DNA from: Apus apus
Lineage: Eukaryota > Chordata > Aves > Apodiformes > Apodidae
NCBI RefSeq assembly: GCF_020740795.1
Contig: NC_067285.1
Span: forward strand, 77,972,342-78,036,341
Direction: 5' to 3'
Length of the DNA: 64,000 bases
The number at the start of each line of letters is the position of its first letter. Position 1 is the first letter of the stretch. The translations under genes and the position numbers were made by a program. Below the pieces are notes generated by a model. That model ran no database searches. It saw nothing but the letters and a program-made list of their open reading frames with translations, and was not told the DNA's origin. Shown here piece by piece: positions 14,162 through 26,990 of this stretch.

Positions 14162-17100
14162 AATTGCCAGGTGTGAGTTTCTCCTGGTATCACAATGCAG
14201 GATATTTTTTGGAAACTGGGTATATACAACCAGGATCCTTAATTTCTCAGCCTTCTAGTTAGAAATCTTGACAAAACCATCTTATATAAAAGTACCACCT
14301 TCTCAAGGTGATAGTTTTTTGTAGACGGGGAATGGTTAGTTGGTGTGGAAAATCTGGTTTTAATGCCAAGTAATACGTGACTGTTGCAGGGGTCTTTTTT
14401 TAATGTGTGTCCACACTAAGATGTTTCTTCCATGTCTGAAGGTGAGTTGGCTACAGCAGAACCATGATCTTGGGGCTGAGGCCCTGATGAAGAAGCCCTA
14501 AGAATTGCTGAGTGACTCTGCATAGATAGATTTTTATTTTTTTTCCCCAGTGCCTCCAATCCTACATTCATTTTTTCATATTGTTTTAGGTTACCCTTGC
14601 CCTTCTTAGCATGTGTGGTAGGATTTCTGGTAAAAATCTAAGGTACACTGTAAGACATACCTGAAGTTTTTTTTTTAACAGACTTTTGTAGTGTTTTAAA
14701 ACCCTCATGGATTTTACACAGGTTTTTTGCTTTACTGTAATTTTAATTAGGTTTTCTGTATGACTTTCATGCTTGAGATCTACATGAGATTTAAACTACA
14801 TGTGACTTGTGCTTCTGTGTCGTTGTGTGCTGTGGAGCTTTGCAGTGTTCTGCTTTTGATGAAGCATGAACAACTGGGTTGTCGTTAAAAATTTGCTAGA
14901 GCTCACTAACTTCCTTCCTAAGAGCTACTGCAGTCTCCCTTATATTCAGAAAAGAAAGTGGGTCGTAATTGTGATGTGTCTGTGATCATAACTTTGCTGA
15001 TGTGAAATAAGTTTAGTTACATGTCCACTTTGTAATCTTCCTCACACATGTTAACAAAGTTATATTTTAAGCAGTGGAAAAAAGTAACTTATAAAATATT
15101 TTTCTCACTGAAAACATACCACTTCTGATAATTGCTGGGGGGTATGTAAATCCATTTCTAAATACAGAACAGACTGAAGATCCAAACTTGGCTATAAACC
15201 ATTTTCATAGAGTTGTATTGCCTATTGTAATGTTAAAAAAAAAAAAAAGCCACAAAATCCTTTTTTTCTGTTTTTCCCTTCAGAAAAATAACGAGACTGG
15301 TAATAGCCAGCTACATTATTGATGTGCAGTACTCCAGTGTTTTTTCTCTTTAACATTTAGTACTATTCTTATTATGTTCTTGAGCTTATTTTACATATTT
15401 ACTATACATTTGGAAGACAGCATTATGATTGAATCATGTGAATAACAGGTGTCAAGCATACAGCAGGTCTCAATCTTGCTGACTAGTTTTTAAAGTTGTG
15501 AAGAAAGGGACATCTAGAATGTACTGCTGCCTGTTCATGTGTGCATATGCACCCCAGTCCATTTTTTGAGGTATAAAATCTGAACTGATATAAAAATCTG
15601 AAATGCAGTAAGAAAACTGGGTGATTAAATTATTTGAACTCTAGTCTTGGAGTGTGATAGGCTAAATGCAACATAGAACCAATGGTAACTAACAGAAGCA
15701 GATTGGCAGGTAAAATGTAAACAGCATTTAATATAATTTAAGGGATAAAAAGTTAATGATTACAGTTCATTTTTAAGTACCTCAGAGAACTCCTCAATGT
15801 GGAACAACAATTAGTTGTACTAAAGTAAGTTTCATTGAATACCTATTGAGAATGAATCACAATGATCAGAAAATAATTACTCTGAAAGTAACTGGGCTAT
15901 TTTGATTCAGTGAGTTGCCTAATAAAGGATGTTTTACTGGCTCTAAATCTTAAACTCCCAGCGTTTCTAATGGGAATCTCATGTGGAAATTACTTATCTG
16001 TTGTTCTGAGGTAAATAGAAATATTTGTCTCTATAAATATGTAGAGAAAGCACTCTGTGCTCAAGAATGGTTTTGGCTGGTGCAAATGGTTTATGAGCAT
16101 TACTCAGGCAGTCTACCCCAGCACAGTGTCCATTGAGCATTTAAGTTAATTTTCCTTCTAATTAAGTAAAACTGAAGCATACCATTGAGCCTTTACCTTC
16201 ATGGAGCTGAAGCATAGAACATAATGTAACTGAGTTGCTTGCTAATTGAAGCAATCAGTCAGGATAATGAGGGAGGATTTTCTAGTGAGTGGGGGGAAGG
16301 TGGGATAAGGGAGACATTCAGAACCTCACTAAAAGTAGAAACATGATTAGTGGGTATAGACTTGGGGCAATTTGTGTTATGGTTGGCAGTAAAGTTCTGC
16401 ACTCTGCGCTCAGGAATGATGTTTGAAAAGTTCATTGTTTATATTTGTTACATTGAGCTGTTTTGCACTCTCACTAAGCATGTTTTTCTGATATATAGCA
16501 GCCACAGAATAGCTATTGACTTAAACTGGAAGAGTAACTGCGAGTTCTAATTTAAACTGAATTGTTACTTCAGGGTGGAATTTCTACTTGCTTACTGTAG
16601 TTCCTACAACAAAGTATGTGATCTGGATAGTATTCAGCCCTCATTTATCACTTTTGCATACCCCTTTCACAGCTGGATTTTCAAATCTGGTTTTAAAGTT
16701 CATTTAATGTCTTCCAGAAAGTAAATATGTCAGTAAGTTTTAGTTTATTTTACATAGTCATGATAGTTTAACTTGGTACAAACCCATACTGCATTGAAAC
16801 TTTATTCAGAGTTGGTTAGGACTAGCTTCATTTCAGATTATGGAAAGTGAGTCAGAAACACCTGGACCCAAGATTTATATCTTTACCTAAATTCTGAAAG
16901 CACTGTGTTTTTATAGCTCTTCAGAGGAAAGACAGGAACTGCATTAACACTTGTTAGAGCAACAGTTAATGCAATGTGGACTAGAACTTCAAATTCCCAA
17001 ATATTAATGTTAAAATGTTAAAAAAGGAGGGGGGGATAAGTTTAAGTTTTTGATCTTTAATGAAGGAAATTACTTTGTATCCTTTTGAAATAAAAATAAT

Positions 17101-20100
17101 CAATCAAGTTTTAAGGAATGTGAGGGACACTATAGTAATGCAAACAAGGCTTGCTTCTTTATGTTCTGTTGATCTGGTATTGAAAATGAAGACCTGAAAT
17201 CCTCCTGAAAGTTATTTCACTGCCATAAGTATGTGCAGATTTTAAGTCTTTACAGATTATGTAGACCACTCAGAGACTTGGAAACTTATTTGTATCTCAA
17301 ATAATTAATGTATCTCATTCTTACCGAAAGCTACCTTGTGCTTAGCTTTTGCTTGTAGCAGAGAGATTCAGGCCCAGCATGTTGGAAATCTAGTTTTCAA
17401 GTTGCAAGGATTTGAAAACATCTGACTTTGAGTTTTTTTGCGTAGTAATGCTGTATCAATTGGAAAATTTGTCTGCATAAAGCTGTACTGATGTTTAAAT
17501 CCTTCTCCAGAGATGATGAAAATTACATTGTGTGTGGCCTCAGGCCACGTAATCTACACTGTGTAATTCCCTTGCTTAAAGTAGATAGTAGAAGGCCACT
17601 AGTTATAGAAATTCTGGCAAATTTCAACTTTCCAGGCTGCTTTTCCAAGCTTTAAAATAGTGCAATGATGCCATCTTTTGCTTTCTTTACTAAGTTTCAA
17701 TCAGCTGGTATTGTCGTTCGTCACTGACAGCACTCCATTCACTATCATTTCACTTGAGTTAGGGTGATAAATCATACTGTGCAATTTCTCTGAAGAACAT
17801 AAAGCTGTTCCAACACTACATCTGTTAAGAATATAATGTGAGTCTTTCCATACAGCAGAATGTTGAAGATTTAATCATAACTGCACCATTTAGAAGTATC
17901 CATTCATGTATTTGGATATTTTAACTAAGAAGGATGGGTTGCTTCCTGAGAATGAGAAACAAATATGTCTTGGGATAATCTCTTTCTATCTGAGCTATTT
18001 TCTCTATGAAATGGAATTTTGAGATATGCTTGTTTAAAATACCTTCAGCAACTTGAAAGCTCCAAATGTTTCCAGTATTTCTACAGCTGTGTGTAGTGTT
18101 TTGCATGTAAAAATGAAAGTGATCAATTATGGTTTCACAAAAGGGGCAGGCAAATTCTATTTAGACTGTCAGCAAAAGTTGTTTTTTAACTTTCTTGAAA
18201 GGAATAAGACTTCTGTTAAAAATAAATGAAAGTAAGTAATTTGTTTTTTAATTTAATTTTATAATACTGTTGTAATGTGTTATTTTTTTCCACCTGGAGA
18301 AAACCAAATTTCTTCAAGTATTTGAGAGAATTGGTAAAAGTTGACAGATCTGTCTCTAGACAGACCATACTGTCTTCTATGCAAATCCTCAGGACTAATT
18401 TATGCATTCTGTTGTCTCCCCTTCCTTTATCCTTTTCTCCACTTAGTCTAGTTTGTACTACGAATAGGTCTTACTCTTTTGCAGCCAATGTGACATCAGG
18501 TCTTCTCCAACTTAAAGAGCTGATATATGTTTTAAGCCTTATTTTATCTACTGAAGAAATTATTTTTTTTACATGCTTTTTGTAATATGTAAGTCTCCAG
18601 GTACTATTATGTTTAAACCCTCAGTGCTCATTTTTACCCAACTGGGGCATCGATTCAAAACCTATTGAAAAGTTTTATTTGGTCATAGTTCAAAGAAGTG
18701 GGAGTTTTTTTCCTAATAAGTCTTTTCCTGTTTGTTTGGGTGTTTTTTTTTCCTGAATGTGTAGTTGTAACATTTGAAGATTACATTGAAATGCTTATGG
18801 ATGATTTCACACTCAATTTTGTATAAATATTGGATAATTAATTTTGTGCTCAATACAAGTCTTTTGTAGTGGGTTTTATCTGGTCATTTGGCCTAGAATT
18901 GGAACATGTAAGATGAGTATAGATGCAGCAGGCAGGGCAATTGTCAATGAATTAAAAGTGAGTGGGTTTTAGAAAGTGTGTTACAGCAAAACTGAAGCCT
19001 TGTGATAAGGGAGAAGCTATTTTTCTAAGACTGTATCTATCTTGGTAAGCACTGCAGCACTGGAGGCTTAGATCTTTAAGGTGAAATAGCTGATAACTCC
19101 TACCTGGTGTCCCCTACAGTGTATACTTACTATGTTTTTATTTGGGTTAGGCCTGACCTGGGCCCATAAACTGAATACCTATCAGTAGTTTAAAAGTTTT
19201 AGCTGCCCTCCCACCAACAGTTGGCAAACTTTTTTTTTTTTTTGTTAAATCTGACAGGTTTAGCATTCCAGAGTATCTGTACATTTGCCAAATATATGAA
19301 AAAAAATGAAAATAAATTTGGTTCTTCCAGTGCTAGCACTCATTTAGTGGCTGTTTTCATACATATACTCTATTGTCTTGTCATGATTTGTACTTTTAAT
19401 TTCACACGATGACTGTAGCTTGGACAACATGGTGAGCATCGATGTAATTTGCAGGATTACAAACTTCAATAAAGCATTTTCAGGGAGAAATATTTTTTGC
19501 TGTTTCTCAAATTCTACACTTACTGATGCCTTGCTTTTCTTGGAATATGTTTTTGTTATTCATGTATCTTCCAATAATTTAATTTTTTCCATTGATTAAA
19601 TTAAATTATATATTTTCTTCCATATGATTATTATTTTTAGGAAAGCATCCATCTACTTTTTTTAGTAACATCAGGTGTGTCTTACATCCTTTCCAGCATA
19701 TGAACAAGGATGTTGCCTTACAAGTAAGAATAACAGGAGGATTCAAAGGAGCCATGAAACTAAATTTGGACCAAGTTGGCATAAATGTAAATTAGGATGC
19801 CTAAGTACAAAGCTGCCTCTCAAAGACCATCAGAATTCAAAAGAAACATTAAAATTAAAATCCAGATAGTCCAGTGCTACACAGAGTTGTACATCTATTT
19901 GTCTAGTCCTAAATGTCCTGAGAAGTATTTCACTAAGTATCCAAAACCAGCCAGCTCATTTACACTAGTTTTCTGTGGCTTGGGCTGATCAATGTCCTCA
20001 GAGCCCACTTACTGCACCAGTCTGCTTGCAAGATCAGTGGCAGGATTTACCTTTTGTATTATGGCGTAGTACATGTAGTAGTTTCCTCAGCAGTGAGAAT

Positions 20101-20510
20101 GCAAATGTTACACCACTTTCAGGGATTGTCCTAATCTGTCCAATCTATAAATAATTCACATTGGGAACATGTTATTTTGGAGTTTTGTTTTGTTTGATTG
20201 TTGGTTTTTTCACTTGTTAGTGCGTTAGACACAGTTATAAGGTAAGCAGGCAGAATGTAAACTGTCTCTGGGTGAGGTCCTTGATGGCTAGACCAGAGTT
20301 ACATGGTTTTTATGTTATTGTGGCCCAGACAGTTTGCTCTGGATTACTTGATAGACATCATCACCATGTGTGTTTCAAAAGAGAAGAATGTCTCCCTTCC
20401 AATAATGTGTAGGCACTTGTAATTTCGAAGGTCTTTTCATCTGTGATCCCAAATGGAGAGAGCTATCTTACTGTAGGTAAAACACCAAAGCTCTAAAAAA
20501 GATTTGGTGA

Positions 20511-20631
20511 TTTGTTTGTGTGTTGTTTTTTTGGCTTTTTTTTGGTTGTTTTTTGTTTGTTGTTGTTTTGTTTTGTTTTTTTTTTTTCTTTTTTGTTGTT
20601 GTTGCTGGTTTTTTTTTGTTCTTTTTTTTAT
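20511..20631. repeat. T/G-rich simple repeat (purine-rich on minus)
   Basis: About 120 bases of almost pure T with interspersed G, as TTTG and TTG units and T runs of 8-13. Low-complexity DNA like this yields a phenylalanine-, leucine- and valine-rich open frame (20512-20763) that should not be read as a gene. Confidence 0.9.
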
Positions 20632-22676
20632 AGTTGGCTTATTTCAGGGAGCAGCTTAAAGGAAGGAAGGATTGGATGGGGTCAAGAAGGAAAGGCATGG
20701 GAACATCTTAAATTGGCTTTGCTGACTAAAGACAAGACAGCATATCATCTAATTGTGCCTTGAAATGGAAGTTTGTATTTGTTTGTGTCCCTTTGAGGAA
20801 GGAGCTGGTCAAGTGCTTAAGTGGTTCTGCAGTGCCTCTGAACTTTTTAGATGTGAAGTTACAATTTATTGGATTGTGGAGTCCTTCACAGTTCCTGTCA
20901 GTTAAGTACTTTTAGCAGTACAAAGGTAATTAATAGTTATAAATTAATACTTTTGCATATAGCACTAAAATTAAGGCTGTATATTGTTCTCACCAGTGAT
21001 TATGTTATTAAAATAAGGCTGTGTGTAAAAATAAATGAATAAATCCAAACCCTTCACATGTAACCCAAAATGTAAGTATTTTAGAGATAAGTCTGTGTCT
21101 TACTTTTTTTAAAAAAATATATTTTTTTTTTTCTCGTTCCTTCAAGAACAGCTTGAAAACAAACACATACATTCATCACTCTTGGCCAGAGAGTTTCTAT
21201 TTGAGAAAAGCATTTTGTGGGCAATTAACTTGTCTCCCCACCACTGTGCACTTGGATCTCAAGTGCATACCAGGTGTCGGCACATAAATACAGGGAAAAA
21301 CAGATAAGGTTATAATGTGAGTTTTAAATAATATTTTGAAATAGAAGGATGGGAAGATGGAGGAAAGCTGCTTAAAAAGATCATCATATGATAGATACTT
21401 GCTTGCAGTGTGTGTGTGTATTTGCCATTACCCATGTTGGGCAGTCCTTGCCAAGAGAGATTACTTGTATCAAATTACTTTCCCCAGGTTTACTTTAAAA
21501 TTAAACTGTTTTAATAATTTTGTCTCCATTCAAATGCCATAGACCCAGTTAAAATGTGAATATCTTTATTTGCAGAGAACACACCTTGTTCATCTACTTT
21601 TCTCTGAACTGTTTAAATTTTTCTTTTTAGTTTTTTTTTTTTTTAGTTGTCTTTTGAACACATGCTCACCTGCTTCAATGGATTCAAAGCTACTAATAAA
21701 AACACCCCTAAATACATAACAGATGCAGAAGTGAATATAAGTGGAAACAGTTGAAAAAGGGAATCAGACCCAGAGCTGTCATCAAGCTCTTCACAGTCAC
21801 TAGATTTTTTTTTCACCTGCTCATGCAGTGCTTGCTCAAGACCTGTTGGCTGTGACTATGTATTTCATCTCTCACTATCTTTTTCCCATCACCTCAGAGG
21901 CTTTTCTTCTGAGAGATTGTGACTATATTAGATTCATCTTTAAAACCTGCTAAATGTGCTAAACAATGTAAAGTGGTTGCCATTAAAAAGACAAATTTAT
22001 GTGCTGCCAATATTTTTAACTGGAGCCTCCTTCTAAAGTTTGTCCTTGGAGACCCTCTGGAGTCTTGCCAGCTTGTGAGAATCTGGTGTGGAAGGGTACA
22101 TGTCAGCTTGGTGAGGAGAGCACTGAACAGCTAGGAGTTTGTTGTTTTATTTTCCTGTATAGACAAAATGCATTTTGGGAAGAAAGGTGGAAATGCCACT
22201 TGGCAAATCTATTTTATAGTGTTTTGAGTCTGAGGTGTGGTACGCTGAGACATATAAAACCAATTGAAAATATCATAATCCTATTTTTCAAATTGAGAGG
22301 AAAAGAAATGACATTTATCTATCTTAAAAAATGCTTTTTAAAGCAATTGGTGCTTGCTGTTCTCCGACGTGTTCCACATGCGAGTATCATGTTTACAGAG
22401 ATTTTTCAAGACGTGTGAAGAAACTTCTGGGCAAGCTAGCTTTAAATAGGGTGCAGAGAAGTTTTGGTTACAAAAAGAAAGACTGCAGAAGTCATAATTG
22501 TATTTGTGTTCTTCTCCTTTCAGGAATGTTCTCAGATCCCCTTAAATGCACCAGGCTTTGTCACCCTCTGTACTTGGTGGATAGAAAAAAGTAAGTAGAT
22601 GCTATGAAAACAAGGTTACAATCTAACAGGTGATTTGAGATAAAATAATTTACATTCTTCATTGTGATCTTTATTT

Positions 22677-23315
22677 CACAGAATCACAGAATCCTAGGGG
22701 TTGGAAGGGACCTCAAAAGATCGTCTAGTCCAACCCCCTGCCAGCGCAGGATCACCTAGAGCACATCACACAGGAAGGCGTCCAGGCGGGTTTTGAATGT
22801 CTCCAGCAAAGGAGACTCCACAAACTCTCTGGGCAGCCTGTTCCAGTGCTCTGTCACTCTCACAGTACAGAAGTTTTTTCTGGTATTTACATGGAACCTC
22901 CTATGCTCCACTTTGCACCCATTGCCACTTGTCCTGTCACTGGGCATCCCTGAAAAAAGCCTGGCGCCATCGTTCTGACACTCGCCCTTAACATATTTGT
23001 AAACTTTGATGAGGTTGCCCCTCAGACTCCTCCAAGCTAAAGAGACCCAGCTCCCTCAGCCTTTCCTCATAAGGGAGATGTTCCACTCCCTTATTCATCT
23101 TTGTGGCTCTGCACTGAACTCTTTTAAGCAGTACTCTGTCCTTCTTGAACTGTGGAGCCCAGAACTGGACACAATATTCCAGATGCGGCCTCACCAAGGC
23201 AGAATAGAGAGGGAGGAGAACCTCCCTTGACCTACTAACCACACCCTTTCTAATGCACCCCAGGATGCCGTTGGCCTTCTTGGCCACAAGGGCACATTGC
23301 TGGCTCATGGTCGTT
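22677..23315 (-). mobile_element. CR1 LINE fragment, 3' end of the RT ORF plus 3'UTR
   Basis: A 5'-truncated CR1 copy on the minus strand. Its 3' end is at 22,677, where the plus strand reads CACAGAATCACAGAATC, the complement of the terminal octamers. Minus-strand translation gives the C-terminal part of the CR1 reverse-transcriptase [23 protein letters not shown], then [19 protein letters not shown] and [17 protein letters not shown] (23,320-22,988), then after frame disruption [19 protein letters not shown] (22,947-22,756). At least one frameshift separates the two blocks near 22,990-23,030. The catalytic palm is not present, so the copy is inactive. It may contribute regulatory sequence, but nothing here shows that. 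Confidence 0.97.
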
Positions 23316-23439
23316 TCCATTTGTAGTTGTGATAATGTAGCTGGACAGTATAGTCATGGTAGAAGGACCACCTCAGTAGCACATCAGCATGATTCTGTTA
23401 AGGTAAAACAGAACACTCAAACAAAACCATGTATGTTTT

Positions 23440-23578
23440 TGTCCCCTCCCTGAAGGTGTTGAAGGCCAGGTTGGATGATGCTGGTCTAGTGCGAGGTGTC
23501 TGTGTTCATAGCATGGAGGTTGGAGCCTGATGATCTTTAAGGTCCCATCCAACCTTAACCATTGTATGATTCTATGAA
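23440..23578 (+). mobile_element. CR1 LINE 3'-end fragment
   Basis: A short plus-orientation CR1 tail. It contains CCCTGAAGGTGTTGAAGGCC, then GGTTGGATGATGCTGGTCTA, and ends in TGTATGATTCTATGAA. It lies about 125 bp from the minus-oriented CR1 copy to its left, so it is a separate insertion in opposite orientation. Confidence 0.93.
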
Positions 23579-26500
23579 ACCAAATTGACAAATCCCTTTT
23601 AATTTCTGCCTACGTGTCCTGCAGTACTTTCCAGTACAATGCTGGGCAATGAAATAAGTTATATACACCAGCATCTTTTTAGAAGCTTTTTCAAGGACAT
23701 GTGATCTGACTCTGTCAGGAGCATAAAAACACATCTGCCATTTCATACCAGGGAGTACAGACAGAAAAACTACTTTGGTCTCTTTTCCTTTCTCTTCCCT
23801 TTCCACTATCCACATAAAGTGAAAATGCAGCACTCCAGTAAATAGTCAGAGTTTTTTTTCCAGCTAAATTAAGCAATAGCATTTCTGCAACTGATTGGTG
23901 TGTGTTCAAAGGCAGTTTGTAGTTTGTCACGTTGATTGCATTGATCTATCTGTGTTCAATATGACTGCTTCATTTTCTTTCTGGAACTGAACTACAGAGT
24001 CCTTTACTCTCTGTTCCATAGACCTCTTGAAATCTCACATCTTTCTTTGTCATACAATATAGTGATCACTTGTGTGTACAGAAACAGAGCAGGATAGTAG
24101 TGAAAGTCAATTTTGTTGTCCCTTGTGAAACTACTGTTCTTGTTCTATTGTGCACTTTCTTTCCCTGTGCTGAATATATGCCTTTAAATATAAAGTTCAA
24201 ACTAGCTCTGCTATAAAGAGACCTGCTTTTCAATTTGTGCAGAGATGGTCAGTGTTGGGAATACACACAAATTATAAGTAGAACTTTACTCTGCTTTGTT
24301 TACAGCCTCATTAGTTCCATGTGGTTCCAAAGCACTAAAACACACAGATCTGAGTGCTGACCTCCATCACACCTCTAAACCAAATAATTTGGTTTTATGC
24401 TGGTGCTATGGAAATAAAGAACCTGAGTGATTTATTAGTGATGAACAGAATTTTTATGGCTGTGTCAATCTTGCACAATTTTATAGGGTGGTTAAAAGTC
24501 TGATATCACAAGTTCAACTCTGTCTTTTATTATGCATAAAGAAGTCATTCATTGCACAGTAAGTGAATGGTGTTGAAGAGTGTATTAATTAAAAGTTCTG
24601 GAAATTAGCTTGTTGGATTTTGTTTAAAGTCTTGGAGCTCTTGTGCAGTCCTTAATTCAAACATTTTTTTAATGTAATTATTTTGTTTGAAATATGTGTC
24701 ACTATTCCATCCTTGGCTCAAAGGAATAGCATTAGCAAGACAGCGAGCAAGTTTGTAATTTCTCTCAGGGTTACAGATGTACAAGTGTTCAGTTTTGTAC
24801 ATTTTATGGCAACTGGCAGAAATTATAACCAACGTAGAGCAACAAGGTGGGGTGGGGGCTGCAGGGAAAACTTGTATCAGGTGTATTGATTGTGATTCAG
24901 AGTTAATTCTGCTCTCTAGTCTACTCTTGTCTTTCCCTTCACATCTTCTTACATTGTTTCAAGCAGTGCAGAAAAGGAGAAAGATAAATAGATTTGCATG
25001 TGTAGAAAGAATAATATATGAACAGAATAATCCCTTCAGTCTGTAAAAACTTTTGCCTTGAATAGCCAATTTAAATATGTACTGCATATAAAATACTGTG
25101 TTCTTATGTATTTAAATACTGTCTAAATAAATTACCTTTCTAGGTTATACATAATTACTACCTTAATGATTGCTTTGAACATTTGTGAATATTCTGTAAT
25201 GTGCAAAGGGGAGACTTTTGTGAGAAAACTGCCAGTAAAGTAATTCTGATTTAGAAGTCACAGAAAAGGCATGGATGAGTGCTCCTACAAGGCCTTATAC
25301 TGCACCATGTAAGTCTGGGGCAATACTATATTGTGCAGTAATCACTGACTCTCTGAATAAACCATACAATTTCTCTTTAAAAGAGCATCACAATAATTTC
25401 AAATTTAGGAGAATTTGAAGGCTCAGGCTGTATTTATGGACCTAAGCAGGACAAAATCATTGTAACTTTTAGGAGAAATGCTTTAAAAAGAAATCCTGTA
25501 AAGAATGTCCCTAATTTCTGCATCCTGAGAAGCTGTTCAGTGTCTTAAGAGTATAGCAAATGTGTACTATTGTACCATTAATATGAGCAATATATAGAAA
25601 GTAGAAATTTTCCTGAGATACACATATGAATAAATGCAAAGCAGCTCAGAATACTTAGCTCTTTTTATGTATACAGCTTTTCAGAATAGTTCCTAGTTTT
25701 ACTTACCTGAAAGTGGTTATTCTCATCTTGATACACGTATACAAAACTATTATGAGTTTTCAAGAATCTGTGAGAAATTATGCAAGAATACTGTAGGGAA
25801 AAGGGGCACAAAATCCCCTAAAGGTGGATGTTTCAATGATACAGAGAAATTGTGAACTAATATAAAATCCTTACTGAACAGAGTGTGGAGCCACAGTCTT
25901 TTCAGACACATGGAGTTCTAAAATGTTAAAGTGATTTCTTATGTCCAGCTCTATGGCAATAAAAGTAGGTCTTCAAATTTTTAGGTATGAAAACTGGGCT
26001 TATAGAATAATAATGACCATCAGGAGGATGCCAAACATTTGCAGACCTGCCATTTTCAGTGCTGATATGCTACCCATATGTTTCTATCTGCAGTTTTGAG
26101 ACCACTGAGGCTGCATAACCAAAGCTCTTGTTCATCTGGCCTCTGAGTAGCCTCCCTCAGTGCTGAGTACAAGTACAGCAGTCAGAACTTGTCCTGTGGG
26201 ATCGCTTTGCAGTCATCTATCACTGTTCACTCTGTGACCCAGCAACTTAATTCTGTTCTGAATGAAAGGGAAGCAGTAAAGATGGCCTGAAGTAGTTTTA
26301 AAAGTAGGAAAATGTAAGACCTACTATAACAGATGGCATTATTCTTGCATATTTGTTCCTGGTTTGTATGTCTTTGGAAGAAAGGCAGATAGAACTGTTT
26401 ATTTTTCCTAATTATTTTTTTTAGTAGATTTCTTCCATGACAAACCCACCTTGTTATTATCTCTGCATGAATGATGAATGGAAAAAATAAAAGTTTTCTT

Positions 26501-26878
26501 TTAGTTGGAAGTGTTTGTTATAATTTATTGAAATTTAATTAACAGGTGTTTTCAGAGTGTTTTTTTGGTTTTTTTTTCAGTTTTCCTTGGATTTACTCTA
26601 TATTCATTTGAAAGCTCCCCAAACTCTATTTCCACTTCTCTTTCCTCTCTTGCACCAAAAATCCTAGGGTGTTATGAGTATTAACCTAACCTGGGCAACA
26701 TTACATTTCCCAAGAGGTCTCTGAGAAAACAGCAACAGTACATTCCCTAAGAGGTCTCTGAGAAAATAACTTCACGGTCTTGAGATGCTGAATAATAACA
26801 GATTCATTGAATAATATTCATTAAAAATAAACCAATTCCATACAGCTTTCTTACTAATTTTGTTCTTGTTTCTCACAG
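23579..26878. other. Intergenic DNA, no gene recognised
   Basis: About 3.3 kb of AT-rich DNA with no recognisable coding sequence. It ends in a strong splice-acceptor-like sequence in front of the candidate exon at 26,879. A two-copy tandem duplication lies at 26,702-26,770. Confidence 0.55.
26702..26770. repeat. Two-copy imperfect tandem duplication
   Basis: Two adjacent units of about 37 and 32 bases, starting at 26,702 and 26,739, share TACATT..CCC.AAGAGGTCTCTGAGAAAA with few differences. A local slippage or duplication event explains this. It ends about 110 bp before the exon-like segment at 26,879. Confidence 0.85.
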
Positions 26879-26990
26879 CTGGAGCTGCAGCAGGTGGAGA
26901 TGAGGGTTTCTGAATTGGGACAAGAATGTGGTGATGGTGCTGCTGCTATCCTTGAAGAAGAGCCTGAGGACACAGGAGGGGAGACCACCT
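26879..26990 (+). other. Candidate exon of an unassigned transcript
   Basis: A 112-base segment that looks exonic against its AT-rich surroundings. It follows a near-ideal acceptor: a branch-point-like TTACTAAT, a pyrimidine tract and CACAG ending at 26,878. A GTATGT donor-like site starts at 26,991. Only one frame is open, and it encodes an acidic, coiled-coil-like peptide starting LELQQVEMRVSELGQE and continuing through EEEPEDTGGE. If the donor is not used, the same frame stops at 27,005-27,007, giving a terminal exon. I do not recognise the family, and it does not match HPGD or what I remember of human CEP44. It may be a noncoding-RNA exon, a species-specific terminal exon of a neighbouring gene, or a chance match. 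Confidence 0.35.

Larger units (their letters stand above)
12765..22676. other. Intergenic DNA, no gene recognised
   Basis: About 9.9 kb without a recognisable gene. It contains a T/G-rich simple repeat at 20.5 kb, an A14 run at 15,235-15,248 and a short perfect hairpin at 14,141-14,161. Open frames such as 18277-18585 and 22065-22418 (+) have no family signature. Confidence 0.6.

Noticed and set aside
20512..20763. Plus frame rich in Phe, Leu and Val resembling a membrane segment
   Set aside because: Translation of a T/G simple repeat; hydrophobicity is a composition artefact.
22793..23453. Several plus-strand open frames of 60-75 codons
   Set aside because: Shadows of the minus-strand CR1 reverse-transcriptase ORF.
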